44,153 nucleotides of DNA from Acetobacteraceae bacterium (GTDB taxonomy: Bacteria; Pseudomonadota; Alphaproteobacteria; Acetobacterales; Acetobacteraceae): NCBI GenBank assembly GCA_947474705.1, contig CANJJS010000037.1, positions 1 to 44,153 of the forward strand, given 5' to 3'. Under the pieces are notes generated by a model that saw only the letters and a list, made by a program, of their open reading frames with translations, was not told where the DNA came from and did no database searches. Position numbers and translations under genes: made by a program. Of this stretch, positions 33,411-42,330 are shown piece after piece. Every line of letters begins with the position of its first letter. Within the stretch, counting starts at the first letter, position 1.

Positions 33411-34370
33411 TCACGTTGTCAGGCCGGGCCAGTGTTTGGCCAGGGGGGAGTCGCGGACGACGTCTTTCACCGCGGCCTGGTCTTCCGGGGACATGGTGGC
33501 ACGCCAGCGTTCGGCGGCGGCGAGGGAGTTTTGGACGACGGCGTAATAGCCGGCTTTGCCTTCGTGGGTTGTGCTGCGGGTCAGGAATGTTTCGGTTTGT
33601 TTGTCCCAGGGGAGGCCGGCGAAGGCGAACAGGTCTTTCGTTTCCCGGGCGGGTTCGGCGCAGAGGGTTTCGTAGATCGTGAGGCGGGCGTTGGGGGTAT
33701 TGGCGATCGCGGCGGTGGCGGTTTCGTTGAAGGCGCGCCAGGCCCAGGCGTATTTGGCGGCGTCGGTTTGGGCCTGAAAGGCGGGTTCGGAGAGGCCGTG
33801 GCGGGCGGCGAAGGCGATCGCGGTGGCCTCGTCGAACGGCATGTCGGTGCCGTCCTCGGCGAGGACGAAGCGGCCGGCGCGGTTGCCGCGCATGACGGAT
33901 CCGACCTGGCCGCAGGGGTGGCGGAGGATGAGGATGGCGCGTCCCTCTGGAAATGTTTTCGCGAAGGCGCCGATTTCGGTGTCGAGGCGGACGGATTTCA
34001 GGGTGAGCCGGGCGTGGTTTGTGTCGCCCAGGTCGGGGATGGGGCAGGGGGGGAGGTGGGCTCGGGCGGCGGCGGCGCTGGCGTAGGCCAGGCTGGCGCG
34101 GAGCCAGCGGGCGGGGGTTGCTTGCCAGGATTTGGGGAAGAAGGGGCGTTTGCCGGCGGTTCGGGGGTCGGTTTGGCGGGCCCAGCGGACCAGGTCGGCG
34201 GCGATGTCGCGGGTGGGTGGCGCGACCTCGTCCGGTTCGTGGCGGTAGATGGTGCCGGGGTGGCTGTCGAAGATTTTGGCGAGCCAGGTGGTGCCGGAGC
34301 GTGGGGCGCCGGCGATGAGGATGGCGTTGGCGGTGGGGGGACCGGCTTGCATTCGGGTGGGGTAGGACAT
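33411..34370 (-). CDS. Sulfotransferase family protein
   Basis: 319-residue PAPS-dependent sulfotransferase. The 5'-phosphosulfate loop is AILIAGAPRSGTTWLAKIF and the 3'-phosphate motif is ILILRHPCGQVGSVMRGN. Further pieces are DTQ-like acidic segments and LTIYETLCAEPARET, where relatives read R-Y-E-D-L. The acceptor is unknown; it could be a carbohydrate, lipid or metabolite. It lies 31 bases upstream of the DsbA-like gene on the same strand. No cysND or cysC genes are in the window. Confidence 0.85.
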   Translation of the reverse strand: MSYPTRMQAGPPTANAILIAGAPRSGTTWLAKIFDSHPGTIYRHEPDEVAPPTRDIAADLVRWARQTDPRTAGKRPFFPKSWQATPARWLRASLAYASAAAARAHLPPCPIPDLGDTNHARLTLKSVRLDTEIGAFAKTFPEGRAILILRHPCGQVGSVMRGNRAGRFVLAEDGTDMPFDEATAIAFAARHGLSEPAFQAQTDAAKYAWAWRAFNETATAAIANTPNARLTIYETLCAEPARETKDLFAFAGLPWDKQTETFLTRSTTHEGKAGYYAVVQNSLAAAERWRATMSPEDQAAVKDVVRDSPLAKHWPGLTT

Positions 34371-34898
34371 TTGGGGGGGGGCGAGTCATCTGTCGCGTTT
34401 GTGTTGGGCTGGTGTGCCGGTTTGTGTTTTGGAGTCGTAGCCCGAGGAGGCCGGCCTGGTGCTGGTGGCTTTTATGATGATGGCGGTGGTGTATCTGTGG
34501 TCGCGGGGAGCGTCGGGCAGGGGTCGGCGGGTTTGGTGGCGGATTGCTGAGGTGAGCAGCGGTCTCCTGAGCGGTAAGTGATGCGCCGAAAATAATTTCG
34601 TGAAATCAATTGGTTGCGTGTCGAGCGGGTTGGTCTCACCGCCGGATGAGCGAAATGCGGCAATGCTCGCCCGGTTGAGTTATCCTCAGCGAACGACGCT
34701 ATAGTCGCGAGCGGTTACATCCCGGAGGGCTCCCATTGAACCCCCCTCGTTAACTCACCCAATCCTGTCTCAATGATCCCCGCCCAGGCCGGTTGGCCGC
34801 GCGAACCCGCGGCGGCAAGGCCGGACCAGGCGCACCCGGATGTCGGTCGCCAACCTGATCACGGTCCTTCGCGCCGGCCGAGGCGAGCACGCCGTCCC
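34371..34898. other. Intergenic region, no gene seen
   Basis: 528 bases between the sulfotransferase and the monooxygenase genes, both leftward. The left part is strongly G/T-skewed; the middle (34580-34615) is A/T-richer and holds the small palindrome CGAAA-ATAA-TTTCG (34587-34600). TTGAGT (34675-34680) and TATAGT (34700-34705) face right with a 19-base spacer but precede no gene. The sulfotransferase promoter should lie in the left half. Nothing else is recognisable. Confidence 0.5.
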
Positions 34899-36824
34899 TC
34901 AGCCAATCGCCAGATCGGCGAGGTCCGGTTCGCGCAGAAAAGCCGACATCTCCGCCGTGTAGAACGGATTCATCACCGCCGAACGCCCGAATTCCGTCCA
35001 GTAATAATTGTGGGCGCGCGGATCGCTCCACGCCTTCCCACGGTTACGCTCGTCCACCAGGTGGTTGTAGCGCCAGTACGCTTCCGGCTTGACCTCCATC
35101 GCGCCGCCGCCGCGCAGGACCAGCGCCTCCATGCACTGCAACGCGTAGTGCGCGGTCTTTTCGTGGAACGACGCCACGGGCAGGGCGCCGTTGGTGTTCG
35201 GACCATAGATCGACCATAGATTGGGAAAGCCCGGCATCATGCAGCCAAGGTAAGCGCGCGCGCCCTCTTTGGCCCACAGATCCTCCAACGTCTGACCGCC
35301 CCGGCCGGCGATGGTCATGGGAAAGAGGTATTCCGTGGCGTGGAAGCCGGTGGCGTAAACAATCACGTCCGCCTCGTGCAGCGTCCCGTCCTTGGCGACG
35401 ATGCCGCGCGGCTCGATCCGCTCGATCCCGCTGGTGACCAGCGCGACGTTGTCGCGCTTCAGGGCGTCGAGGATGGAATACTCCGTATCGACCACAACCG
35501 CGCGGGCCGACCAGACCGGATGCGGCGGAGTCATGGCCGCCACCAACGCCGGGTCGCCCAGTTTGCGTTCCAGGAACCCGATGCAGCCCTCCCGCGCCCG
35601 TTTGCTGAGCGGGTTGGGCGCGTGCGGATCGCTGAAGTTCGGATCGATCTCCGCGACATGCGCGATCCGGTCCAATGAGCAGGAGCGGGCGCGCATGAAG
35701 TTGGTGTGGAACGGCATGTTGCGGTCCAGCCAGTTGACCTGCGGCGGGAACGGCGAGCGGTAGCCAGGCACGCCGAACAGCCACTGCGGCGTCCGCTGGA
35801 ACACCGTGACCTTGGCTGCTTCCAACGCGAGCTCGGGGACCATCTGATATCCGGTGCAGCCGGTGCCGATCACCGCGACCCGCTTGCCCGTCATATCGGT
35901 GCCAACCGGCCACCGCGCGGTGTGCCACGCGCCACCGGCGAAGGTTTCGGCGCCATCGATGTTCGGAATGTTCGGCCTGCTGAGGAAACCGACGGACGTG
36001 ATCACGGCGCGCGAGCGGACGGTGCGCGCGCCGTCCGGCCCGTCGATGGCGATCTCCCACTCGCTGGCGGCCTCGTCCCAGGTCAGGGATTTGACCTCGG
36101 TGTTGAACTGGATGTGCTGGCGCAGATCGAATGAGTCAGCGACCCAGTCGAAATACTTCACATTCTCTCGCCACTCGCAAAACGGATTGGGATAGGGGAA
36201 GTCGACGCCGAACAAATGCGTGTAGGACCGGCTCGGCGTGTCGACCCGGGCGCCGGGGTAGCGGTTTTCCCACCAGGTGCCGCCGACGCCGTCGTTTTTC
36301 TCGATGACGGTGAAAGGAAAACCCGCCTCGCGCAGCCGGATCGCGGCATTCAGCCCGCCCATGCCGGCGCCGATGACCGTCACGGTGAAGTCTTTCAGGA
36401 CCGCCGGATCGGGTTTTTCCCGCCACCGCAACGACCGGACCGAGGTGTCGAGCGCCAGTTCCTCCACGTGGTGGCGCAGGTTCTCGCCCTCCATGGTCTG
36501 GCCCAGCATCAGGCTCAGGCTGGCGGCAAGGCGGTCGTGGGGGCCGATGTCGATGTCGCCGGCGCCGCTGTCGCGATAGGACTTCAGGAACGCCGCGCCC
36601 TTGCGCCGCAGCAGCGCCACGTCGGCGTCGGTCGCCGGGGCGGCGACGTCGAAGTAGCCGGCGAGAACGGTCTTCGTGCCCGTCGCCGCGACCTCCGGAT
36701 CGCCGGTGAGTTGCCAGAGCAGGCCGCGCAGGACCATGGGATCGGCATGGGCGATCGCATCGTCGATCACCGCGTCGCTCGCCGCCAGCAGTTCCGGCCG
36801 GGAAGATGTTTGCTGTTTGGTCAT
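34899..36824 (-). CDS. Baeyer-Villiger-type flavin monooxygenase
   Basis: 641 residues. A ~130-residue N-terminal extension (helical, AASDAVIDDAIAHADPMVL) precedes a class B flavin monooxygenase core. The first Rossmann motif is VTVIGAGMGGLNAAIRL near 150, then VGGTWWENRYPGARVD. The BVMO fingerprint FAGGAWHTARWP matches F-x-G-x(3)-H-x(3)-W-P, and the second Rossmann motif is VAVIGTGCTGYQMVP. Such enzymes insert oxygen next to a ketone using FAD and NADPH. Extended forms occur in a subgroup acting on large or cyclic ketones. It diverges from the aldolase/CoA-transferase pair. Confidence 0.92.
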   Translation of the reverse strand: MTKQQTSSRPELLAASDAVIDDAIAHADPMVLRGLLWQLTGDPEVAATGTKTVLAGYFDVAAPATDADVALLRRKGAAFLKSYRDSGAGDIDIGPHDRLAASLSLMLGQTMEGENLRHHVEELALDTSVRSLRWREKPDPAVLKDFTVTVIGAGMGGLNAAIRLREAGFPFTVIEKNDGVGGTWWENRYPGARVDTPSRSYTHLFGVDFPYPNPFCEWRENVKYFDWVADSFDLRQHIQFNTEVKSLTWDEAASEWEIAIDGPDGARTVRSRAVITSVGFLSRPNIPNIDGAETFAGGAWHTARWPVGTDMTGKRVAVIGTGCTGYQMVPELALEAAKVTVFQRTPQWLFGVPGYRSPFPPQVNWLDRNMPFHTNFMRARSCSLDRIAHVAEIDPNFSDPHAPNPLSKRAREGCIGFLERKLGDPALVAAMTPPHPVWSARAVVVDTEYSILDALKRDNVALVTSGIERIEPRGIVAKDGTLHEADVIVYATGFHATEYLFPMTIAGRGGQTLEDLWAKEGARAYLGCMMPGFPNLWSIYGPNTNGALPVASFHEKTAHYALQCMEALVLRGGGAMEVKPEAYWRYNHLVDERNRGKAWSDPRAHNYYWTEFGRSAVMNPFYTAEMSAFLREPDLADLAIG

Positions 36825-37121
36825 GGCCGCGGGTCCCTTCGCTTCGTGTCTGTTGCCTGACCTGAAAGGGGTGGGGGCGTGAAGTCAAGTCTGGCTGGGT
36901 TTAGGACGCGGATGGGTCATGGGATGGCAAGAAAGCCGGCCAGCCGCGCCGGATCGGCAACGAGACGCGGCTGACACCGCCCGATCGCCAGGCCGCCCCC
37001 AAAAGGACAACCCGCGGGCTGCCCCATTCCGCGCTCATGCGATAATATCGCCCCGATCCGCCCGCCACGACCGCGCCGGCAGGACGGGCGCCAACGACAA
37101 CAGCAGAGGAATCGACACCCA

Positions 37122-37871
37122 ATGAACCCCATCAAAGACGCCATCAAGGCCGGTAAAACCGTCGTCGGAACCGCCGGATCCCCCGCCGTGGACGTGGCCC
37201 TCCTGTCCGACGCCGGATTCGACTTCCTGCTGTTCGACACCCAGCACTCGCCCTTCGAACTCAAGCAGATGCAGCCCCCCATCCAGGCGATGCGCGGCAA
37301 GGCAACCGCCCCGTTCGTGCGCGTCGCCGTGAATGAGGCCTGGCAGATTTGTTACGCGCTCGATGCCGGCGCGCGCGGCGTGATCGTCCCGATGGTGAAC
37401 ACCCGCGCGGAAGCAGAGGCCGCCGTTCGCGCCTGCCGCTATTTCCCGGCGGGCAACCGCAGCAATGCCGGTGTCCGCGGCGAGTGGGGCGAGTTCAAAA
37501 CCTACCGCGACTACATGGACGCCGTGAACAACGAGCTTGTCATCCTGCCGATGATCGAAACGAACGAGGCGCTGGAGAATCTCGACGCCATCGCCTCGAC
37601 GCCCGGTGTCGATGTCCTGCTGGTCGGCCCGTCCGATCTGTCAATCGAACTCGGCGTGCCGCTCGACTACGCTTGCGACACCTATCAGCGCGCGCTCGAT
37701 AAAATCGCCGCCGCCGCTGCGAAGCACGGCATCGCCGCCGGGATGTATTTCATCCCGCCCGGAATGGAGCCAAACTTCTACGTCCAGAAGGGATTCCGCC
37801 TCTTCACCATGCCCTGGGCGCCCTGGGCGCAGGCCGGAATTAAGAACGCCCTGGCCGGAATCACGCGCTAA
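37122..37871 (+). CDS. HpcH/HpaI-family aldolase
   Basis: 249-residue class II pyruvate aldolase. The order is typical: GTAGSPAVDVALLSDAGFDF, LFDTQHSPFELKQM, an arginine in FVRVAVNEAW, GARGVIVPMVNTRAEAE, metal ligands in LPMIETNEALENLD (Glu) and LLVGPSDLSIELG (Asp). The family cleaves 4-hydroxy-2-oxoacids to pyruvate and an aldehyde. The substrate is unknown. It is 195 bases before the CoA-transferase gene on the same strand, with AGAGGAATC as ribosome site. Confidence 0.9.
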   Translation: MNPIKDAIKAGKTVVGTAGSPAVDVALLSDAGFDFLLFDTQHSPFELKQMQPPIQAMRGKATAPFVRVAVNEAWQICYALDAGARGVIVPMVNTRAEAEAAVRACRYFPAGNRSNAGVRGEWGEFKTYRDYMDAVNNELVILPMIETNEALENLDAIASTPGVDVLLVGPSDLSIELGVPLDYACDTYQRALDKIAAAAAKHGIAAGMYFIPPGMEPNFYVQKGFRLFTMPWAPWAQAGIKNALAGITR

Positions 37872-38066
37872 CGGCGATCCAAACGGGCGGTCCGGCGCGC
37901 GGCCGGATCGCCCAAATGGCGCGATACCCGCTTTCAAACCACCCCGCCGCCCTTGACCCCCCTCGGCCACCATCGGACACTTCCCTTGGCCGCGATCCAT
38001 CCGCGGCTGGTCCACGCGCACGGAACAACCGTGGGCTTCGTAGGGTGAAACAAGGGAGGCAGGCCA

Positions 38067-40679
38067 ATGTCCGGGAATGCGGTCGAGAGCAGCGGAAGTT
38101 TTCTCAACGGTCTGCGCGTGATCGAGATCGCGGATGAGCTTGGCGAGTATTGCGGCAAGGTCCTCGCCGGCCTTGGCGCCGACGTCATCAAGATTGAACC
38201 GCCCGGCGGCGAGAAAACCCGAGGCTACGGCCCGTTCTACATGGACGCTCCGCACCCCAACCGCAGCCTGCATTTCTGGCACTACAACTTCGGCAAGCGC
38301 GCCATCGTGCTCGACCTCGATTCGGAGGCGGACCGCAACCACTTCATGCGGCTGGCGGAAAGCGCCGACATCGTGCTCGACACACGCCCGCGAAATTACC
38401 TGAACGACCGCGGCATCGGCTACGACGCCCTGCGCGCGCGCAATCCGGCGTTGCTCTACGCCCGCATCAGCCCCTTCGGCGACGATGGTCCCTGGGTCGA
38501 CTACCAGGCGAGCGACCTCGTGCATCTTGCTCTGGGCGGCGTCATGATGAATTGCGGCTACGATCCGGACCCGTCGGGTTTTTATGAGACCCCGCCGATC
38601 GCGCCGCAGGCCTGGCAGTCGTATCAGATCGCCGGCGAGGTCACGGCGGTGCAGATCATCGCGGCCCTGGTTTACCGGCTGAAGACGGGGAAAGGTCAGC
38701 ACCTGACGACCTCGGTGCACGACGCCGTCGCGAAGAATACCGAGACGGACATGCCGGACTGGATTTATTGCCGCCTGCCGCACTACCGGCAGACGTGCCG
38801 CCACTCCCTGCCGTCCGCCAGCCCGACGATGGCGGGCATGGCCGCCGAGTCCGCGTTGCGTCCCGGCCTCTCCCGGACCAAGGACGGGCGCTGGGTGCTC
38901 GCCTACCGCACCTATTTGCTCGGCGGTGTGGCGTCGTTTAACGCGACAGTCCGCGTGCTGCGGAAATATGGCGCCGAGGGCGATCTGGGGGACGAGAAAT
39001 ACCAGGACGAAGCCTTCGTGCTGAAGCCCACGACAAATCACCATATCGCGACACATGTGGAACAGCTCGTCGGACGGTATTTGTACGAGCGCGATTTGTG
39101 GAAGGACGGCCAGGACGAAGGGCTCCCCTGGTCGCCGGTGCGCCGACCCGAGGAAAATGTCGGCGAGGAGCATTGGGCGCAGCGCGAAACGTTCTTCAAC
39201 GTCGAATATCCCGAACTGGGCAAGACATTCACCCAGGTTGGCGCGAAATGGGTGGCCCCCGGCCTGCCGTGGCGCACCGGCCCGCGCGCCCCGCTTCTGG
39301 GCGAACACACCGCCGAGGTGCTCGCCGATACCAGCCCCCGCTCAGTACCAGCCGCCCCAGCCACCTCCGAGACGCCGCTGCTCAGCAAACACGGAAAACC
39401 CTTCGCGCTGAGCGGTGTCCGCATCGTCGACCTGACCTGGATGCTCGCGAGCGCCGGCGCGGGCCGGTTCTTCACCGCGCTCGGCGCCGAGGTCATTAAG
39501 GTCGAGCACCTGTCGCGGCTGGACGGGATGCGGATGGGCATGGGCAACGCGCCGCTTGGCGGCCGGGCCGAACGCGACGCCGCCACCGGCCCGCTGTCGG
39601 TTCCGGCGACCAAGGACGTGAATCGCAGCGGCTCGTTCATGGAGATCAATGCCGGCAAGCGCGGCCTCAGCCTGAACCTTAAACATCCCGGCGCCAAGGA
39701 ATTGCTGATCGAGTTGATCCGGGGCGCGGATATGGTGGTCGAGGGCTTCTCGCCCGGCACGATGGACCGGATGGGCCTGGGCTACGACCGGTTGCGCGAG
39801 ATCAATCCCAAAATCGTCTACGTGCAGCAGTCCGGCATGGGACAGATCGGCACATACGGCCGTCTGCGCAGCTTCGGGCCGACGGCGCAGGCGTTTTCCG
39901 GGCTGAGCGACATGTCCGGCCTGCCGGATCCCTTTCCGCCGGCCGGCATCGGCTATTCCTATCTCGATTGGTTCGGCGCCTATCAAATGGCGCTGGCGAT
40001 GATGGCCGCGCTGTACCGCCAGCGGACGACCGGCCAGGGCTGCTGGATCGACTCGTCGCAGGCGGAGGTCGGAATCTTTCTCACCGGCGCCAGCATCCTG
40101 GACCATTCCGCGAACGGCCGGTCCTGGGCGCGGTACGGCAACCGCTCGCCGTACAAGCAGGCGGCGCCGCACGGCGCCTACCGGGCCCGCGGCGAAGACC
40201 GCTGGCTCGCCATCGCCGCGTTCAGCGACGAGCAGTGGTGGGCGGTGACGCGGGTGCTTGGCGTGCCGCAATGGGCGGCCGATCCCAGGCTGGCGACACT
40301 GGGCCTGCGCGTCGCCAATCAGGACTATCTCGACCGCCTGATGAATGAGGCAACCGCCGCGTGGGACGGGTTTGAACTGATGCACGCGCTGCAGCGCGCC
40401 GGTGTCGCCGCCGGGGTCTGTCAGACGTCGGAGGACCGTTACGAGCATGACCCGCAACTGCGGCATCTCGGCTGGATGACGGAGCTCGAGCAATCCGAGA
40501 TCGGCAGGTGGCCGGTGAAGGAGGTGCCGGTCAAATTCAGCGAGACGCCGCCCTATGTCGGCGGCTTCCTGGACCGGCATGGACCCAGTTACGGCGAAGA
40601 CAACGATTACGTGCTTCGCACGATACTTGGCCTGGATCGAGACCAGATAGCACGACTGGCGCGGGAAGGTGCTTTCTGA
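38067..40679 (+). CDS. Double-length class III (CaiB/BaiF) CoA-transferase
   Basis: 870 residues, twice the normal length: two tandem CaiB/BaiF domains, ~12-430 and ~450-865. Each has the opening pattern (LRVIEIADELGEYCGKVLAG; VRIVDLTWMLASAGAGRFF), a G-A-D/E-V-I-K-[IV]-E segment and a catalytic-loop counterpart. Where formyl-CoA transferase has its catalytic aspartate (S-M-Q-D-A), domain 1 reads SVHDA and domain 2 SSQAEV, so the two halves may not be equivalent. They transfer CoA between acids. Ribosome site AGGGAGG (38053-38059). Context suggests breakdown of a ketone- or hydroxy-acid-containing compound with the neighbouring aldolase and monooxygenase. Confidence 0.9.
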   Translation: MSGNAVESSGSFLNGLRVIEIADELGEYCGKVLAGLGADVIKIEPPGGEKTRGYGPFYMDAPHPNRSLHFWHYNFGKRAIVLDLDSEADRNHFMRLAESADIVLDTRPRNYLNDRGIGYDALRARNPALLYARISPFGDDGPWVDYQASDLVHLALGGVMMNCGYDPDPSGFYETPPIAPQAWQSYQIAGEVTAVQIIAALVYRLKTGKGQHLTTSVHDAVAKNTETDMPDWIYCRLPHYRQTCRHSLPSASPTMAGMAAESALRPGLSRTKDGRWVLAYRTYLLGGVASFNATVRVLRKYGAEGDLGDEKYQDEAFVLKPTTNHHIATHVEQLVGRYLYERDLWKDGQDEGLPWSPVRRPEENVGEEHWAQRETFFNVEYPELGKTFTQVGAKWVAPGLPWRTGPRAPLLGEHTAEVLADTSPRSVPAAPATSETPLLSKHGKPFALSGVRIVDLTWMLASAGAGRFFTALGAEVIKVEHLSRLDGMRMGMGNAPLGGRAERDAATGPLSVPATKDVNRSGSFMEINAGKRGLSLNLKHPGAKELLIELIRGADMVVEGFSPGTMDRMGLGYDRLREINPKIVYVQQSGMGQIGTYGRLRSFGPTAQAFSGLSDMSGLPDPFPPAGIGYSYLDWFGAYQMALAMMAALYRQRTTGQGCWIDSSQAEVGIFLTGASILDHSANGRSWARYGNRSPYKQAAPHGAYRARGEDRWLAIAAFSDEQWWAVTRVLGVPQWAADPRLATLGLRVANQDYLDRLMNEATAAWDGFELMHALQRAGVAAGVCQTSEDRYEHDPQLRHLGWMTELEQSEIGRWPVKEVPVKFSETPPYVGGFLDRHGPSYGEDNDYVLRTILGLDRDQIARLAREGAF

Positions 40680-40712
40680 CGACGACCGGGGGTGCGAACC
40701 AAAGTTGTGGGC

Positions 40713-41012
40713 TCAAGTCGCGACCGGTGCCGAGACGTTTGTCCGGTTGAGATTGGCCGCCGCGGGTGGTCTGGCGGCGAGTGCGGCCCATCAGGCCTCC
40801 CAGTCGACATTCAGGCGGTCGATCCGCAATGCGAGCAGGTGTTCCGCGTGCGCGACGCGCCATCAGACGCCGGGGAGTTTAAGGCGCTTTCGCGCGACAC
40901 GACGATGCGCGCTTTCGATTTCTCCCGACCCGATCGGAAGCCCTTCGGCGATGGCCGCGCGATAGTTCAATTGGTCCCTGCGGGTGGCGCGCTAACGATG
41001 GCAGACGCGGAC
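40713..41012 (-). pseudogene. Decayed transposase C-terminus (ISKra4-like)
   Basis: On the minus strand a short reading encodes RRDQLNYRAAIAEGLPIGSG followed by EIESAHRRVARKRLKLPG, then after an in-frame TGA WRVAHAEHLLALRIDRLN, and after a second TGA WAALAARPPAA. The order G-L-P-I-G-S-G-x-[IV]-E-S-A ... R-L-K-x-x-G ... W ... A-x-x-L-x-L-R is that of ISKra4-type transposase tails. A further stop (40992-40994) lies upstream. It is a fragment with at least two internal stops and no recognisable ends. The family name is from memory of the motif. Confidence 0.6.
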
Positions 41013-41528
41013 CGGGGCCTGGTCGTCGCGCACATCGTCAGCGTCGAGGTGGGGAGCCCAGGGCCCTGAGGACCTCGCCGGCGCCGCCCTGTCGTTAGCG
41101 TGGTGACATGGCTACATGGCTGTACATCGCGCATTTCGAACCTCTGGTTCGACGGTTGGCCAGAACCGCCGACGGGTCGGTGGCGGCTTGAACCGCGGAC
41201 GGACAAAGCGGTGGGAATCCGATTCGAGTCAGACTTTTACGCTTCTTCTTGAACCATCATTGCTTCATGCGCGGCCGGTGTCCAAGGCGCGAAGGCAAAA
41301 ATCCGCCTGAACTCATGACGAGAGAAAGGCATCCGCATTGGCTCACGGCGCTCGGACGCGGACCTTGCCGGCCCGGCGGGGTATGAACCATGGAGGCTGA
41401 CAGCCTCCGCCGTCTCACGAAACGAACGGATCGCCATCCGGCTTCGGCGGCCGATGGCTTCCGCACGCTCGTGTTACCCAAAACAGGCAGATTTCGAACA
41501 ATGCCTTTTTTGAAGACGGAACTTTGGC
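41013..41528. other. Intergenic region with one hairpin, no gene seen
   Basis: 516 bases between the transposase remnant and the small lipoprotein gene. Open frames lack family signatures. A hairpin GGAGGCT - GAC - AGCCTCC lies at 41392-41408, 120 bases past the lipoprotein stop, without a T-run. Codon and base use is less regular than in flanking genes, in keeping with decayed mobile DNA. Confidence 0.45.
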
Positions 41529-41888
41529 TTAACGCATGTTCGTTGTTGTTTCGCTTGACTTCCGGGTTGTCGTGCTCGGGGTGCCGGGCGTCACGACAGT
41601 ATCGGTCGTCGTGGTTGTCTTGTCCGAACGCACCGCCGCTGGACGGGCCGGCGCGTGCCGGGCGTGCATCGCACGGTGTTTGTGACGGCGATGCACGCGC
41701 GCCGGGCGCTGCTGTACTTCCTCCCGCGTGACGACGGTCGAGGACACCGCCGGGGGAGGCGTCGTCGTGGTTTGCTCGTTGGTCGTGGTACGGCTGGTGG
41801 ATGTCGGCGCGCAACCGGCCATGACGGCTGTCCCGGCGATCAGTACAGCGCCAAACGCCATGCGCAAACGCGATATTGTTTCGTTCAT
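41529..41888 (-). CDS. Small Thr-rich putative lipoprotein
   Basis: 119 residues. The N-terminal segment (LRMAFGAVLIAGTAVMAGC) ends in a possible lipobox with Cys26. The mature part is Thr/Ser/Pro-rich (TTTNEQTTTTPPPAVSSTVV), contains a basic His/Arg stretch (RVHRRHKHRAMHARHAPAR), and ends KSSETTTNMR. I do not recognise a family. The longer open frame upstream overlaps the gap and is not used because the hydrophobic signal begins at the ATG at 41888. Its end resembles that of the next gene upstream (KKSTETTTVR), so the two may be distant paralogues. Confidence 0.62.
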   Translation of the reverse strand: MNETISRLRMAFGAVLIAGTAVMAGCAPTSTSRTTTNEQTTTTPPPAVSSTVVTREEVQQRPARVHRRHKHRAMHARHAPARPAAVRSDKTTTTTDTVVTPGTPSTTTRKSSETTTNMR

Positions 41889-41955
41889 TGACTTGATTCC
41901 GCGAATGAATGTGATCGGCACGACGAAGGTCCGCGCGCCGCCTCGATACGGCCGC

Positions 41956-42237
41956 TTAACGGACCGTTGTCGTTTCCGTCGATTTCTTCGTCGCCGTCGT
42001 CTCCCCGGCCGGCCCAACCGTCGTCCCGCTTACGGTCGTCTTGCTCGTATCGACCGTGACGCCGCTGCCGTCCGTCGAGCGCCGTGTGCTGGTGTCGACC
42101 GTCGTGGTCGCCGCCGGCGTACTGGGCGTGGCCGTTGTCGATGTCGTCGATGTCGTGCTCGACGACGACGATTGCGCGAGTGCCGCGCCCGTCATCGCCA
42201 CGATGGCCGCGGCGGCCATGAAGCCGAATTTTATCAT
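41956..42237 (-). CDS. Small secreted Ser/Thr-rich protein
   Basis: 93 residues with a signal peptide (MIKFGFMAAAAIVAMTGAAL, cleavage near ALAQ at 20-22). The mature chain is nearly all Ser, Thr, Ala, Gly and Val (QSSSSSTTSTTSTTATPSTP), with no cysteine and the end KKSTETTTVR. It is low-complexity and should be disordered. Upstream of it on the same strand lies the stress-type membrane protein gene and downstream the lipoprotein. An ATG five codons earlier is possible. Function unknown. Confidence 0.62.
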   Translation of the reverse strand: MIKFGFMAAAAIVAMTGAALAQSSSSSTTSTTSTTATPSTPAATTTVDTSTRRSTDGSGVTVDTSKTTVSGTTVGPAGETTATKKSTETTTVR

Positions 42238-42330
42238 GTCTGTGTCTCCCAAAAACCGAACGGAGCGAGGATCGCACCCTGTCTGGATTGTAATGTGGGT
42301 GGTCGCGGCGAACCGCGTCAGCCTCGGAAA

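Noticed and set aside
34675-34705. Promoter-like TTGAGT/TATAGT pair facing right
   Set aside because: The spacer is 19 bases and no rightward gene follows; the next gene runs leftward toward it.
40692-41069. A 125-residue plus-strand open frame after the CoA-transferase
   Set aside because: It runs antisense to a recognisable decayed transposase reading and has no family signature or ribosome site.
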